Assembly (NCBI GenBank): GCA_033439795.1
Contig: JAUTDP010000002.1
Span: 4,340,001-4,404,000, forward strand
Source of the DNA: Sordaria brevicollis
Lineage: Eukaryota > Ascomycota > Sordariomycetes > Sordariales > Sordariaceae
Length of the DNA: 64,000 nucleotides
Direction of reading: 5' to 3'
The notes under the pieces were generated by a model. It saw nothing but the letters and a program-made list of their open reading frames with translations. It ran no database searches and had not been told where the DNA came from. The translations under genes were made by a program, and so were the position numbers. Shown here piece by piece: positions 20,066 to 30,695 of the stretch. The stretch's first letter is position 1; the number at the start of each line of letters is the position of its first letter.

Positions 20066-22210
20066 ATGCCTAGGGAAAGGGAGAATAGCGATACATCGGG
20101 CGCCCCCGGCCAATCAAATCGGCCGCCATTGAACCACCGCGACAGCGGCTCTTCCCAGGCCGGCGGCGATCAAACAGGCGGCACCCATCACCACCGCGCA
20201 AAGGGTCCCAAGCACGTAGTCGGCGGCTCACGACTCCACGGAAAAGTCCCCTCCTCCAAAGGCCTACACAAGCACCATGGCTCGACCTCCATGGTGAAGC
20301 TGAACCGTGCCAACACCGCCAACAGCCGACAAGGAGGACAAGGAGGGTCGCCTACATCGCCTGATCGAGCGCCTTTCTTTGCGCCGGGCCATCGTCGCTC
20401 AACGTCCCAAGACCTCGCGACCGTTGCTACGAACCTCAAAAAGAACACCTCGACTACAGCTCTCAAGCGCAATCGATCGATTGCTGACGTACCTGGAGCG
20501 GGAAAGGGCAAGGCCAAGTCGTCATCCAACTTGCTCAAACGGTCCTCATCCAACCCCGCCGTCCACAAGCTCAAGGGCGAACGACACAGCAAAGTCCACT
20601 TTAACATAGGGGACGACGGTCAGGACGACGAGGAAGATCAGGACGAGTGGGTGGACGCTAGCACATCCGCCTCCCCTCTTCTTTCGCGGCGCGGGTCGAC
20701 AATCAACGGTGCCGAGACATCAAACGAGAATCAGTTACATCCATTGGCTTCCGCGGTACAGGGGCATGTGGACAGACAGAACAACACCTCGCGGGTACCA
20801 CAGATTCAGTATCAGTTCCCTTCACAGCAGCAGCGTGTCCAGCCGAGCAATAATACTGGTGCCCCCACCAGCAATATCTCACAGCAACAACAGCAACGGC
20901 CAGAGCAACAGTCGCAGCCACAACAGCAGCAGCAGCAACAACAACCTCAGCAGCAACCTCAACAGCAACCTCAGCAACGGCAAGAGCAACAACTACAACA
21001 ACCCTCGAAACCTCCCACCAACAAGAACAGCAGTAGTCAAACGAGCATTGCGCCTAGTATCGCGCATAGCACGACGAGCCAGTCACATTCCCAGCTTCTT
21101 ACAGAACGCATCCTCAAGCGAGTACCCTCCATGATCTCGGCGCCCAAGATGTCTACGGAAAACGTACAGGTCCAGCTCAACGCCTCACGGCAGACGTCTC
21201 CTTCTTCGTCGATTCGTGCCTCACAAGTGCGCCCAGGAAGCAGTGGAAAGGAGGAGGTACTCACCTCGCGGTTTATCGGAGGAGATCAGGTTGGATCTAC
21301 CGGGAATCCCAGCAATCCTGGCGAATCCTTCCTTACCAGCATTCGAGCCACGGCAGAGAACGGCACTTCACGGTCAATGGGAAGCCTGGAGCATGCGGGT
21401 AAGCCTGTGGCGGACTCGGACGATGAAGCGGCGGGCACAGAGATTAGAAGAACCACTCGAAGACGAAACGGCACTCAAACCAGTGTTTCGAGTGGCGTAT
21501 ACGGCATTCCCAAGGACCTGAACAGAACACAACAAAAGATCAATCTCCAGCGCCAGAGCTCTGGCCTAGACCAGCAGCCACATGTCCCACCTCACCTCCA
21601 ACCAGGCATGCCTCTAACCCCTGGCCTCCCGATCAACGGAAATGGGTACGATAACCGCACCGACCCTCGCCTCACCAAAGTGCTCGAGCGCACCGGCATG
21701 GAGTATCTCGTCGTACGTCGCTACCAAAACCCCGTGGCCCGCTCAATAGCTCGCATAGCCCAGTTCCAGGCCCTTCAAAATGGTTCCCTTAACAACGGTC
21801 GCTCTTCCCGACCAGGAACTTCTCATTCCAAGCGTGGTTCCGAACTAGGCGGCGGCCGCCCATCTTTTCTCCGCGACGGCAGGGAGCCACGGGATTCCTT
21901 CCTCGCGCAAGCAACCATCGGTAACGCCAACCAACACCATCACAGCAACTCCATATCCGCCATCCCCTCCAAGGCCGTTTCCGCCGCAGCCCGGTTTTCC
22001 GGCTTAGGCGGGATCGGGACCAGAGCTAATAGTACCAGCTCTAGCCTCGACGGTGATGGAGATCAGCCGCATGTGGGTATGTTGGCCAATGGGTCGAGTT
22101 CACGGCTGAGCGGGTCGAGTCTGGTGGATAGAAGCGAGCATGCGGAGACGCAGGCGATTCTGAGGGCCTTGTGGGATAAGAGTCTGGATCTGAGCGCTAG
22201 TCAGGAATAG
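20066..22210 (+). CDS. TCO89-like TORC1 subunit, largely disordered, at least 714 aa
   Basis: I place the start at the first in-frame ATG (20066), although the frame is open from 19868 and the true N-terminus may be longer. Conserved-looking blocks are GSRLHGKVPSSKGLHKHHG near the N-terminus, a Ser/Arg/Lys-rich region, and SKVHFNIGDD followed by an acidic EDQDEWVDASTSASPLLSRR block that I associate with the fungal TCO89 family. A long Gln-rich tract (20880-21000) follows. Near the end are a basic block (MEYLVVRRYQNPVARSIARI) and a helix ending in ILRALWDKSLDLSASQE. TCO89 binds Kog1 and TOR in TORC1 at the vacuole and tunes growth signalling. The family call is from motif memory and not certain. 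After the TAG the frame stays open to 22537. Confidence 0.6.
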   Translation: MPRERENSDTSGAPGQSNRPPLNHRDSGSSQAGGDQTGGTHHHRAKGPKHVVGGSRLHGKVPSSKGLHKHHGSTSMVKLNRANTANSRQGGQGGSPTSPDRAPFFAPGHRRSTSQDLATVATNLKKNTSTTALKRNRSIADVPGAGKGKAKSSSNLLKRSSSNPAVHKLKGERHSKVHFNIGDDGQDDEEDQDEWVDASTSASPLLSRRGSTINGAETSNENQLHPLASAVQGHVDRQNNTSRVPQIQYQFPSQQQRVQPSNNTGAPTSNISQQQQQRPEQQSQPQQQQQQQQPQQQPQQQPQQRQEQQLQQPSKPPTNKNSSSQTSIAPSIAHSTTSQSHSQLLTERILKRVPSMISAPKMSTENVQVQLNASRQTSPSSSIRASQVRPGSSGKEEVLTSRFIGGDQVGSTGNPSNPGESFLTSIRATAENGTSRSMGSLEHAGKPVADSDDEAAGTEIRRTTRRRNGTQTSVSSGVYGIPKDLNRTQQKINLQRQSSGLDQQPHVPPHLQPGMPLTPGLPINGNGYDNRTDPRLTKVLERTGMEYLVVRRYQNPVARSIARIAQFQALQNGSLNNGRSSRPGTSHSKRGSELGGGRPSFLRDGREPRDSFLAQATIGNANQHHHSNSISAIPSKAVSAAARFSGLGGIGTRANSTSSSLDGDGDQPHVGMLANGSSSRLSGSSLVDRSEHAETQAILRALWDKSLDLSASQE

Positions 22211-22537
22211 GAGACCTGCGGCGGACTTGGTGCTGGGGCTACTGGTAGTCTGAGGCTTGGTGTGAATGTTGTGCAGAATGGGGTGAAGGTTGATGGCGGT
22301 GGTGGGGTGGGTATCGTTGGAGGTATGGTGGGAAGGTTTGATGGGGCTGTTGATGGTGTTGGTGGTGCTGGTCAAGGTAATAGTACTTTGACAGTTGTTG
22401 ATGACAATGATGCGAGAACGCTTGTCAACGACATGGTCACCGGTGGTGGTGGTGATGGTAGTGGTGGTGGTGAGCCGCCGCCGGAGCTCTTGACGGAGGT
22501 GGTGCCGTTGGTTAGTAGTCCTAGTCGAAGTGTCTAG
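22211..22537 (+). other. In-frame open stretch after the TCO89-like stop, 108 codons
   Basis: After TAG (22208-22210) the frame continues to a TAG at 22535. The stretch is Gly/Val-rich (many GGT and GTT codons) with a Thr/Glu/Pro/Ser-rich end. The stop context, Gln-Glu-TAG, is the same as in PAN2. The composition is simple, so chance openness is possible; a 126-codon open stretch after the uS7m stop at 52703 looks plainly accidental. Confidence 0.3.
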
Positions 22538-23243
22538 TCAGCACAAAGACCGGTGGGATCCCAGAGTATATTCAAGGGATTTCATTGATGACACAAAGTT
22601 CGGTTGCTTTTTTCGAAAGGGGGGCGTTTAGGGATATACATTACAAACAAACAGGTTACTGGTTTATGGTTCATCATGAATCTCGGTATGAGATCAGGGG
22701 GGTGGATATCCATGGATCCTCTGGTGTAGACGGATTACACAAACTAGACGAGATACATTGTCAAGGATACAGACAGGAAGGGAAGAGGACATGGCAGCGC
22801 ACAATGTTTACAAGTACATGAGTTTAGCATATTTATGAAGCGATTACTGTATTCGATCTTTATCTGATGACTACTTCAATGATGAAACTCGTGAACGAAT
22901 GGTGTTGGTGAAGGTTCGGAGACATTTCCGTCCGTGCGTCACCAAACAAGGTTCCTTCCCCCGCTACAGTAAATTCGTTCACGTATCGCATCGCATCGCT
23001 CGAGCCGCGTGCAATCAACCGCTCGATCATCGCTCCTCTTTCCAATTCCAACTCCGTTCTTTTTACGCCCGACCTACAAACTTGCACAATTTCGATCACT
23101 TCCTGACAGACCGCCACTGTGACCGCATTTTCAACCCAGCGCACTCCCAGAAGCACATAACAGCGCCACCCGACTTCGACTTGGGCACTCCATCCATACC
23201 TATACGTAGAGTACCAAATACCTGGAGACAACAATCCTCAAAC
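22538..23243. other. Intergenic, 0.7 kb
   Basis: I see nothing beyond the expected 3' end of the TCO89-like gene and the promoter and leader of SPF30. Confidence 0.6.
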
Positions 23244-24503
23244 ATGGCAGCGCAACTCGAAGCCGAGCGCAAGGAGTACGAGACCCAAGTACGTTTGTTT
23301 TTCACCCATCCGCTTTTCCAAAGCCCGTAACTCTACTAACAACTTGACCTTTCCCACCAGCTCGAACTCGTCGACGCCTCACTCCAAGATGACCCCGAAA
23401 ACGAAGAGCTCCTTGCCCTCCGCACCGAACTGACAAACTGCATCCAACTCCTCAACGACTCCCTCGCCGAACTCAAGGGTGCCTCGACCACTGCTGCCGC
23501 TGCTCCTCAAGAACCGCTGGCCATCGGCATTCCTACTTCGTCTTCTACATCACATCAGCAGCAGCGAAAACCACCTTCCGTCCAACTAGATCTCCCCACG
23601 CCAGCAACAGAAGAACCACCGAAATGGTCGAGGGAGAACCATCCCGCTTTCAAGAAGCAGCCCTCTCAGCAGCAAGAGACGTCGGCCAAGGATGATGCCG
23701 CGACACCAGTACCCGTAGCGAATTTCCAGGTCAACGACACAGTCATGGCCCGCTGGTTATCCGGCGACAAAGGGTTTTACCCAGCCAAGATCGTGTCGGT
23801 TACCGGTTCTCACACGGCGCCGATTTATACCGTCAAGTTCAAGAGTTATGATACTGTTGAGACGCTGAGGGCGAAGGATGTTAAGCCCGTCGCTGCTCCC
23901 CCTGCCGCCCCCGCCACTGCTGCCTCAACATCGACCGGCGGCACAGGAGCAGGCTTCAAACGCAAGGCCGACTTCTCTGACTCACCATCCATCCCAGCTG
24001 GCTCGGCAGCCGGCGCGGCAGCTATTACTCGGAACAGCGATGGTATCACCTTGTCAGCTGGGCCGGAACTGTACCCGGGTGCTTTGGCTGCTGCTCAGGC
24101 GGCGGGACAAGAGAAGAAGGATGGCAAGTTTGACAAGGATGGGAAACCCAAGTTCAAAAAGATTAAAGCCAACAAGGAGCTGGAGAAGGGCAAGAATAAG
24201 TGGCAGGAGTTTACGCAGAAAGCGGCGGGGGGCAAGTTGGGCAAGGTGGCTAAGAAGGAGAGTATGTTTAGGACGCCGGAGGGGATTCATGGGAGGGGTG
24301 AGTACTTTTTCTTCCTTGAGCGTGGGTATGGGTTGGCCATGGCGAACCAATCAATCATAGCCTCAACGGTCTTCTTTTGAAAGGAAAAAAATATGCTAAC
24401 GAAGACGATAAAAACAGTCGGTTTCACCGGTTCAGGCCAGGCCATGCGCAAGGACCCTACGCGGTCTCGCCACATCTACCAGCCCAACGAAGATCTGGAC
24501 TGA
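23244..24503 (+). CDS. SPF30/SMNDC1-like Tudor-domain splicing factor, 355 aa
   Basis: There are three exons (23244-23288, 23361-24297, 24418-24503); the second intron has a GCTAAC branch point. The N-terminus is a helical, acidic segment (LEAERKEYETQ then LELVDASLQDDPENEELLALRTEL), as in SPF30. A Tudor domain at about residues 160-215 reads VNDTVMARWLSGDKGFYPAKI and YTVKFKSYDTVETLRAKDV, with the aromatic cage residues expected for dimethyl-arginine binding. The C-terminal block KGKNKWQEFTQKAAGGK, SMFRTPEGIHGR and, after the last splice, VGFTGSGQAMRKDPTR is diagnostic of SPF30. The protein helps assemble the tri-snRNP into the spliceosome in the nucleus. The Ala/Gly/Ser-rich part between Tudor and C-terminal block is longer than in animals. 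Confidence 0.9.
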
Positions 24504-26627
24504 TTGCATTGGTTGCAGTTTGGCTAACTTGTGTTGCTTTCTCTGTCTACGATATGGACAACTCCGTTAGTCATCGACATATTCTCTCTTTTCGCTGTAC
24601 GACCGCAACTCGGCCCAACAAACTTCGAATACGGACTCGACGGCACCACGGACGCTCAGTGGCTATTCATCCATCCATCAGAGGGTTCTAGCTCTCGGTG
24701 CGGTTCGTTCAACGGCAACATCAACAACGACATGGACTCAGGCGTTTTCGGTTTCAACGCTTCGTTTGGTTTTCTCTCTTCTTTTTTTTTTTCATCTTAT
24801 CTCTTATCTCTCTCTCCCCCACCCTTCTCAAACTCAAGTCATCAAAAGAGACTGGGGCTAACGTGGACAACACAAAGGGGAAACCAAAAAAAGTCTTCGC
24901 GACACTTTGCTGTGCAGTCTTCCAGACCCGCAAGCAGCAACAGACAAGAGGAAGGAGAAGAAGAAAAAAAACATACTCTCAGTTTAGGAAGCACAGGGGC
25001 AAAAAAAATTTGTTGTACGTTGCAAAGATCATACATAGCATACGAAACAAATTTCATTTTACAAAACTAGTATTGTTCAATGAGCGAGTCGAGTCCTTCG
25101 TCTCACTTCCCCTCATTTGTTCGCTCTTGTCTTATCTACTCCATGAAGCGGTCCCGTGCAGCTTAAGTTTGATATGCAACAACTATTCATCGATCAATGT
25201 AGCAGAATATACCATATTCCGGCATCATGATTCCCATTTCCATTACATGAAGTTTGTTGTGACCAGGATCCCTCGAGGACAATCCCAGTTCCTTCTGCAC
25301 CAAATATACTATAACTGCTGAGATAGTATGATGAGGTGAAAGTGTTGAATAGAGTCTGTCAGCGGGACTAGAGCTAATAATGGGCTCATGTGTTACAAAG
25401 TGATGTATTGTTTTGGTATCTTCCGTTGACTTGTGTTCCGAACTGTCACGATGGTTTTGTATATATATAAAACAACCAGAATGGGTTTACTGTGTTATTC
25501 TGAATAGGAGAAATATTGAAGCTGTCCGGAACTGCTCCTTAGTCGAAGACCTTCATGTCTCGGGTGTGCCCGTGGTAATATATCTTCTGATTGTCGTGCT
25601 TCTTTGACACTTGTTGTTGATGTCATCCACCCGGCGCCAATAACGATAGCATATGAAGGTTTGAAGCTGTTGGGAGATTCCCAACTAGTAAAGGCATCAA
25701 TGGTTTAGAACAATGCACTCTCAAGGGGTGCTTGAGACAGTTCAAAAGCTTCATGCTAAACCGCCGACTTGGCTTCACGATCATGAGTTCACGAATGTCA
25801 ACTTGGTACGATCTATTAGCCCTATCTCTACACTCTAGCTAAAACAATTTTCCCATCCTCCGTTTACCACACCTCCGGGATTTCATCCTTAATTCAACGC
25901 CCAACTACCCCGTTTGTCTTCTTGGGAGTAGTATGGACAATGATGACGATGCTAGTCTATAATCCCTTCCCCTTCCCCATACATGTTAGATAACAACGAC
26001 TGTTCGCTCTGTTGCTGTGTGTCCTCTTGAGCGAGAAGAATGTGTTCCCCTAGATAGTGCCCGAGCTTAACCCTTTCCATTCTGTTGGATGCAAGCTCAA
26101 ACTGAAGAAACCCGACATTCCTAGACCAATGACGAAGATAATCACTTTTGGCCAGATTTTTGCCTTCCCTAACCATAAACGCCAAGTCGTTGCTAAGACA
26201 TAAGAAAAAACATAATCATCTCCCCTCATCAAATGGCCGACCCTGTAAGATGTGTAACCAGGCTCCGTCACATAAAGGAAAGAAGAAGCAAGCCTGACGA
26301 TACATGAGAATGACTTCGTACCAATATCATATCAAGATACTGCGTGTAAAAGTCGTCATGCACACAAGGGAACGATTCGTACCCCTCCTGAAGATACTTG
26401 CTAAATCCATCCACACTGCCATTCTTGGCCATCGCACCGTGATGGGGGTTGCATGGGATCGGGAGAGATTAAATCATAATTGTCGTCAAGCGAAGTGTGG
26501 TATCAAATAAACTTTTCCGGACCCCCCGTTGCGAGATCGACCCTAGAGAGTTGAATGGAGAACATGAAGAAACATCTGAGAAACACCTATGCCGGTGCGT
26601 GGGAAATCATCCATCGCTCAGGCACAT
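24504..26627. other. Intergenic between convergent SPF30 and pab-1, 2.1 kb
   Basis: No gene is supported. The interval is AT-richer than its surroundings, with T-rich runs near 24780 and A-rich runs near 24960-25010. It must hold both 3' UTRs. Confidence 0.55.
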
Positions 26628-28997
26628 TTAAGCCTTCTGCTCCTCCGGCTTCTGCTCCTCCGCCTTGGGGGCAGCCTGCTCGCCGTTGGCCTCAGCGGGC
26701 TGCTGCTGGGTGGGCTGCTGGCCCTGGGACTTGAGGTACTCATCGTAAACGGCAAGAGCCTCCTGGACCTTGACGTTAAGAGCGTTGTCATCCTCGAAGC
26801 TATAGACAGACACATTAGTATTGGTTCAGCAATCAGTAAAAAGACAGAACAAAACTTACAGGTTGATCAGCTCAGCGTTGTCCATCTCGAGGAGCATGCC
26901 GGTGATCTTGCCAGCAAGAGCGGGCTGGATGGCCTGGATCTTGGGGAAGAGGTTCTCGCCAATGATCTGCTTCTGGGCCTGGGGGTCCTGAGTGGTAGCG
27001 AGCTGAGCCTGGAGGAAAGAGCCAGCGGAGAGGTCGGCGGGAGCGCCGGGGACGGGGGAGGCACCACGGCCGGCAGCCATGAAGTTGGCGTTACCGCGGG
27101 GAGTGCCACGGCCACCACCGTTCTGGGGACGGCCGGCAGGGGGGTAGCCAGGAACGGCAGGGCCGCCCTGGAGACCCTGGGGGATACCGGCGGGGATGCC
27201 CTGAGGGCCCCGGCCAGCGGGACCGCCACGGCCACCACCAAGAGCACCAACCTGGCCCATGGCAGCCATGTACTGAGGAGTGTTAGGAGGGAAAGCACCA
27301 GGGCCGAACTGGTTGATGGGGTAACCCATGGGGGGCATCTGCTGGGGAGGGACACCACCGCGGCCACCCTGCTGGTAGGGGTACTGGCCGGGGCGACCAC
27401 CCTGGACACCGGGAACGATGCCGCCCTGGGGGAAGGGAACGCCACGACCGCCGGGGCCGGGCATGAAACCGGGCTGCTGGCCGGCGTAGTAGACAGGAGC
27501 CTGCATGTACTGCTGGGGCATACCAGCCTGGGCAGCGGCCTGCTGCATGCGGAGCTGGTTGCGAGCCTGGATGCTGGCCTCAAGCTGGCTCTTGCGGACA
27601 TCCTTGCGCTGAGCAAGAGCGACGTAGAGGGGCTTGCCATCGACCATGCGCTGGTTCATCTCAGTGACGGCCTTGGTGGCATCATCGGGGTTGCTGAAGC
27701 AGACGAAGCCGAAGCCCTTGCTCTTGCCGAGCTTGCGGTCACCCTTCTTCTCGGTCTTCTTCTCAGCAGACTCCTCCTTCTTCTCCTCCTCCTTGGTCTC
27801 ACCCTCCTTCTTGTTCTCCTTGTCCTTCTCATCCTTCTCCTCAGAGCCCTCGACGACAGTATCGCGCATGACCTTGGCGGAGGTGATGGGGCCATACTCG
27901 GAGAACATGGCACGGAGCTTCTCATCATCAACATCGTCGCCGAGGTTCTTGATGTAGAGGTTGACACCCTGGTACTTGTTGGCCTTCTCGAGGCGGGCAG
28001 CCTCGTAGGACTTGCGGAGCTCCTCCTCGCGCTCGTGCTTCTTCTGAGCACGGCCGACGTAGAGGTCCTGGCCACGGAAGTCCTTGCCGTTGAGCTCATC
28101 AACAGCCTTAGCAGCAGCCTCGTGGGTGGTGAAGTTGACGAAACCGAAGCCACGGGTCTTGCCCTCCTGGTCGCGGGCAAGGGAGGAAGAAGTGACCTCA
28201 CCGAACTTGGCGAAGAGCTCACGGAACTCCTCGTCGGTGACCTCGTGGTTAATGTTCTTGACATAAACGTTGGTGAAGTTGGCCTTCATCTCCTCGAACT
28301 TGCTCTGGCGGTCCTTCTTGGGAATGTGGTGGCCGACGTAGACCTTCTTCTCGTTCAGAAGCATGCCGTTGACGTGCTTGATGGCCTGGGAAGCAGCCTC
28401 ATCGGTCTCGTAGTGGACGAAACCGTAGCCCTTGGAGTTGCCGTGCTCATCCTGGGCAACCTTGCAGGAAAGGATGTTGCCGAAGGCAGCGAAGGTGTCG
28501 TGAAGAGCCTTGTTGTCAATGGCGGCATCAAGGTTCTTGATGAAGATGTTGCCGGCACCGGTCTTGCGGAGGGCGGGGTCACGCTGGGACCACATGATGC
28601 GGCAAGGGCGGCCCTTGATGAGGGTGTAGTTGAGCTCCTCGAGAGCCTTCTCGCCGTCAGCGGTGGTGTTGTAGTTGACGTAGGCGTAGCCGAGGGAGCG
28701 ACGGGTGACGGCATCGCGGCAGACACGGATGGAAGCGACGGAGCCGATCTGGGAGAAGAGCTCGAAGAGCATAGCCTCGGTGACGGAGGGGTCAAGCTCG
28801 CCGACGTAGAGGGAGGCGGAAGCCTGAGGGTGAGGGGCAGCAGTGGGGGTAGGAGCAGCCTCAGCACCCTCGGCCTGGGACTCAGCGGGAGCCACGCTGG
28901 TGTCGATGGTGGCCGGGGCAGCGGCCTTGTTCTCGAGGCTGGTGTTGCCGAGGTCAGCGGCGAGCTGCTCGACAGCGGCGTTGGTGGTGGCAGCCAT
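26628..28997 (-). CDS. pab-1: Poly(A)-binding protein, cytoplasmic type, 769 aa
   Basis: There are two exons (28997-26860 and 26799-26628) with a 60-nt intron that falls inside the MLLE domain and joins ELINL to FEDDNALN. Four RRMs are visible at roughly 60-136, 146-222, 239-316 and 342-460, each with RNP2/RNP1 pairs ([56 protein letters not shown]). A Pro/Gly/Met/Gln-rich linker follows. The MLLE (PABC) domain at about 655-735 contains [10 protein letters not shown] and [14 protein letters not shown]4 carries a Lys/Glu-rich insertion of about 40 residues between its third and fourth strands. The protein coats poly(A), aids translation and recruits PAN2-PAN3. Codon use is highly biased, as expected for an abundant protein. 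The frame opposite is also open (806 codons), a shadow of this bias. Confidence 0.96.
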
Positions 28998-29177
28998 TTT
29001 GTTGGTTGAACTGTAGATTCTGTATGATGGGCAAGACCGTCAGCGTCTGTGTCTTTTGTATGTATGTATATGTATCCGTATGACTTTTGCTCTGTTCAAG
29101 TGGCGGAGGGGCAATCGATGTCGATGTCTCGATGAGGTGACGTTGGGCGGGCCTGCGGCACTGGCGGCGACCACGGT

Positions 29178-29213
29178 GACGACGACGACAGCGACGACGA
29201 CGACGACGACGAC
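29178..29213. repeat. GAC trinucleotide repeat, about 12 units with one interruption
   Basis: GAC units run from 29178, interrupted once by AGC, to 29213. The repeat lies 180-220 bases upstream of the pab-1 ATG, so it is probably in the transcribed leader or core promoter. Confidence 0.85.
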
Positions 29214-29439
29214 AGGGCACGATACGAGGAATTGATAGTACCACGACCACAAACGTACCAGAGATCTAAAGTTGTGGAGTAAGTAAAACCGGCGCGGAGA
29301 ACGGGCGACGGTATTTGACAAAGAGAGGGAGGATGAACTCGACTGGTCAAGGACGAGATTCGGAAAAGAGAAGGGAAAGGAAGACTGAAGTGAAGTGTGG
29401 ACTTTGAGACTTGGGTAACGAAATGTCTTCCCAAAAAAA

Positions 29440-29545
29440 GGTGGGCGGGTTTGGTGGGTTTTTATGGGGTTTTTGTTTTTGTATGGATGGGGGGGGGGTA
29501 TTTACTCTTTTTTCGGCGATTTTCAAATTTTTTTGGTGAGGTTTT
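29440..29545 (-). promoter_or_regulatory. A-rich stretches upstream of pab-1
   Basis: Read on minus, this block has several A-runs (A7 and A5-6 separated by short C/T spacers) 440-550 bases before the pab-1 ATG. In animals and plants PABP represses its own mRNA through an A-rich 5' leader; whether this block is in the mRNA is not known. Confidence 0.35.
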
Positions 29546-30404
29546 GTTTGTCACAGAGAAGAAGTAGATAGAACAGGAGACCGAGAGGGCAAATGTTCGT
29601 ACTTATCTGACTTCTTTCTGGCTTTCGGTTTGGAGGAGTTTCCTGGGGGATAAAGGGCGTGAAGTTCGCTGAAGAAAGAGAGGAGGAGGAGGAGGAGAAA
29701 GAGGGCAAGAAACAACCACGAGCCCGCAGATGGCTCATGTCTTAATGCGGAGGTCAGATTTTTTTTCTTTCCCACCCACGCAGGCTGCCGCGACGCACTG
29801 TGCTGCGCCCCTCGTAGCCAATGACATGGGGCTAGGGCGGTCAGGGTATGCAACTACCGGGACTCAAAACCCTGATTGAGCAATGGAATCGCTGCGAACT
29901 TTTTGCACATTCACTTTGGCGGAAGACACGACTGGAGACCGCCCGGTCCACTCCAGACGTGCGACTTCCCAACTTCACCACTTCACCGGGCACCTGGCGC
30001 TTGGCTTTACTCCCGGGCCATATCAAACCTTAGCCGACCATGCCTTATTTTTTAACGACTCGTGTCAACACAAGAAGAGACATGGGCACCTATTCATGAA
30101 ACCCAGCGTCTCAGTCACATCCATCGGTATAGTGACCCATCGTGAGATTTTACTTGGATGAGTACGGGACATCCCATCTTCCTTTTTTTTTGTTGACCGG
30201 GGATGCAATTACATGCAGCAGTGTGCTGAACTCTGGCACTGGGTTGTAGGCGGTGGCCGTTCCATCACCATGTGGATGGAACAATGCTAACGACCGCCTC
30301 ACCTTTCTGGAAGTGGGCTAGCAAACGGCCATGCTGCTGCATTCGTACCACATGATTCACTCAACACATCATCAAGTTCGGCTTTCTCAGTTGAGTTCAT
30401 CACC

Positions 30405-30695
30405 ATGTGGAAATGTCATATTTCATCTGGTTGCGACATTATTGATTCCATGAAAGACATTGTTGTTGTTAAGCCGCGCACGGAACCTTGGAATGGGGCA
30501 ACTGAGCCGGATGAGCTGCCAGGATGGTACACCTATATGTTTCTTAGGCAGCGGCAAAAAGATGGGAAAAACTTAGTCAAGCAGTTCGAGAATAGTCATA
30601 AAAACTCAAGTGTCGAAGAAAAGGTCTCTGCCCTGATGGGTGTGGTTGTTGACATGTCCGTTGCAGAAGAGAACAAGATGTCAAGATCGGCTTGA
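30405..30695 (+). CDS. Possible small protein, 96 aa, unknown
   Basis: The ATG sits in a fair context (tcaccATGt). The product is hydrophilic with balanced composition and contains no domain that I know. Codon use is mixed, lacking the C-ending bias of neighbouring genes, so this may be chance. No intron signals improve it. Confidence 0.2.
   Translation: MWKCHISSGCDIIDSMKDIVVVKPRTEPWNGATEPDELPGWYTYMFLRQRQKDGKNLVKQFENSHKNSSVEEKVSALMGVVVDMSVAEENKMSRSA

Noticed and set aside
22077..22210. GTATGT donor paired with the TCAGGAATAG acceptor, which would remove the TCO89-like stop
   Set aside because: It would delete the conserved-looking helix ILRALWDKSLDL and, at 134 nt, change the frame, so it does not explain the open downstream frame.
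26589..29009. 806-codon ORF on plus opposite pab-1
   Set aside because: It is a shadow frame produced by the strong third-position bias of pab-1. Its Leu/Gly/Ala/Val-rich product resembles no protein, while the minus strand encodes a textbook PABP.
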